The translations under genes were made by a program, and so were the position numbers. The notes under the pieces are model-generated. The model was not told the origin of the DNA. It saw only the letters and a list, made by a program, of their open reading frames with translations, and searched no databases. 64,000 bases of DNA from Echinarachnius parma. Taxonomy: Eukaryota; Echinodermata; Echinoidea; Clypeasteroida; Echinarachniidae. Within the stretch, counting starts at the first letter, position 1, and every line of letters begins with the position of its first letter. This document shows, piece after piece, positions 62,310-64,000 of this stretch. The DNA is taken from assembly GCA_037951105.1 (NCBI GenBank), contig JBAMJV010002917.1:1-64000 (forward strand). The letters run 5' to 3'.

Positions 62310-64000
62310 GTAAGTCAAAACGTGCCTTGCTTTCAGATCTTACAGATCCTTTGTCGAGGCGCAAAGGTGGTTTGTGTAAACCATGGTTTTAACCATGGTC
62401 TACATCCATAGAGTGTCATTTCTAAACTGATGGCTGAACAATTTACACTTTTTACTTGTAAACTATGTTGAAGCTATACATGTGCTAAAGACACAAAATC
62501 TGTGTTCTAGAACCCTTCTCAGATTGTGAACTGTATTTGGTGCCGCTGGTTTGCAAGAACCAACGGGCATATAAATAGATATTGGCGATTGTGATTTCCG
62601 CTTTTTACTTGTCTACAAGTAGCACTTCATAGATCTAGACCATGGTTTAAAACATGTTAAATTTGTTAAAGTCTTTCCCGTACCAATGTTGGCACATAAG
62701 GCGGCTCCTATCTCCGTTTCATTAGCCCTAGGCCACACGTCTACTAAATGTAGCGAAAGTTACAGAAGGGGGCCAGTCCTCTGGTAACTCGTGTGATTAA
62801 CTTTCCCTTCTCCATTCTATAAATGCCGAGTGTCTGGCTAGAAGGCAGAAGGCACCATTTTAAAGTCTTTGGTATGACCCGGTCTGGGTTCGAACCCAGG
62901 ACCTCCCGTGCATGAGGCGGACACTCTAAACCGCCAAGCCACCATGTAAACAGAGTTAACATAAACTTCCTTTGTGACTTCCAGCCAATATGATACCTAT
63001 TGAAAACAAATATAATGAGAAAAAAGGCCATTCAAGAATGTATTGATCACACAGAGGAAATACACGGGGGCTGAGGGCGACTTTGCCCCCTAATTTTCAA
63101 AATAGCCCCCTGAAATCAGTTGGTAGCCCCTAAAATTACCATAGGGTATTATGTGAATTATTATCTGATATCCATCAGATTGAAAAAGTAGCCCCCTAAA
63201 ATGAAAAATTAATTATTTCCTTGTTAATGTTTTGACCCTGGCATTCTGGTTTAGTACGAGATTGTATCGTTTTCAAAGGAGGTAGTAACTTTGTCTGAAT
63301 GAACCAAACTCATTTGCATTCTATAGAGGTTCTTCCATACCTTGCTTTTTCCTATTACTCATAGATGTATAAAAACCAGTACCAGCTGTTAAATTTCCAC
63401 ATGTTAATTGAGTTTTGATTTATTCAAAAATGGTGAGGATCATTTCAACTGCTTACCAATCAGTGGCAATAATATGTTGATCAGCACTAAATAACCAAAG
63501 TCTACAGTTTGATGAATGATTATCCCGATAGATTGATGTGGTTCCCACATGGGTGGAACCTATCAATTGATTTGGGGGGGTCTCTAAAGCTGGTCTTCCA
63601 CGAGGAGACCGTTGCTGTTTCATGTCATGAAACATGTTGCAACTTCTGATCTGTAGTATTGCAAGTCTCAGTCTCAATCACTAAAGCCTTTTCAAAGACC
63701 GTGACTTCAGTTTCAGTTTTGAACATGCTCAGAATTTGGGATGCGCACACAAAACTGAACCTTCGTTCGGTTTGGCATTGTGAACACCAAACCCACAAAT
63801 TTTTGGTCATTCGGGCAAACGTTGATTCGGCGGAGGAAGAATGTAAGTTTTAGGGGAACAATAGAAATCTTCAGTCTTTTATCGGTCTGTATTCTGCACC
63901 CGAGTTCGTTGTACAATTCGGCATTGAGACACCCAACCATACCGAATCCATACCGACACCAGTTCGAATCCAAACTGAGTCCAAATCAGCAAATGAAGAG
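62310..64000. other. Downstream of RFC5, no gene seen
   Basis: Apart from the SINE there are two AGCCCCCTRAAAT phrases (63100-63200) and a weak family B-like block around 63280-63430 (AGTAACTTTGTCTGAATG). 63650-64000 has open frames on both strands but no domain, splice or codon signal that I can support. Confidence 0.4.
62744..62955 (-). mobile_element. tRNA-like SINE
   Basis: On the - strand, a head with A-box-like TGGCTTGGCGGTTTAGAGT and B box GGTTCGAACCC is followed by a body (AAAGACTTTAAAATGG, TGCCTTCTGCCTTCTAG, CACTCGGCATTTATAG). It resembles the widespread invertebrate tRNA SINEs with a conserved central domain. The 95 aa frame over it is an artefact. Confidence 0.65.

Noticed and set aside
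62744..63031. 95 aa - strand frame
   Set aside because: Translation of a tRNA-like SINE.

Overview
This 64 kb window is nuclear DNA of an animal, most likely an invertebrate deuterostome (echinoderm, hemichordate or cephalochordate grade). The evidence is spliced genes with GT-AG introns, AT-rich non-coding DNA full of short tandem arrays, foldback elements and TTAA-flanked MITEs, and two proteins that align well with my memory of the human orthologues. The species cannot be named from the sequence alone. There is no operon, CRISPR array or plasmid/phage feature.

Two protein genes are supported. On the + strand, 46964-61337 holds a complete RFC5 gene (replication factor C subunit 5, a clamp-loader ATPase). 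Its ten exons join into 993 nt, encoding 330 aa with every splice phase consistent. On the - strand, the first two coding exons of a KSR gene (kinase suppressor of Ras, RAF-MEK-ERK scaffold) lie at 45984-46112 and 1588-1722, separated by a 44.3 kb first intron. The rest of KSR runs off the left edge. The two genes are head to head, with 851 bp between start codons and a CpG-rich bidirectional promoter between them. From memory, human KSR2 and RFC5 on chromosome 12 are also adjacent and divergent, so this looks like conserved microsynteny.

Almost everything else is intronic repeat. KSR intron 1 (1723-45983) holds: several families of short elements with TTAA target duplications and TTAAAGGG-type ends (Kolobok/T2-like); foldback elements; a roughly 95 bp tandem array at 20.1-21.3 kb; a GGGCAAGT-rich dispersed repeat; and a 5.5 kb insertion (17023-22489) with nine exact copies of GGTAACGGAATTAC, which split an older MITE. 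RFC5 introns hold: a foldback element (intron 2); a huge GGT/GAT microsatellite 40 bp into intron 4; a decayed copy of exon 5 (intron 5); a tRNA-derived SINE with a 13 bp target duplication and a piggyBac-like element (intron 6); a 254 bp tandem triplication (intron 7); and nested MITEs (intron 8).

The 3' end of RFC5 is unusual. The last codons and stop lie in the first unit of a decayed tandem repeat of about 100 bp that fills much of the 3' UTR. Downstream, 62.3-64 kb has a polyadenylation signal, a tRNA-like SINE and no recognisable gene. Nearly all the remaining short open frames are chance or repeat-derived.
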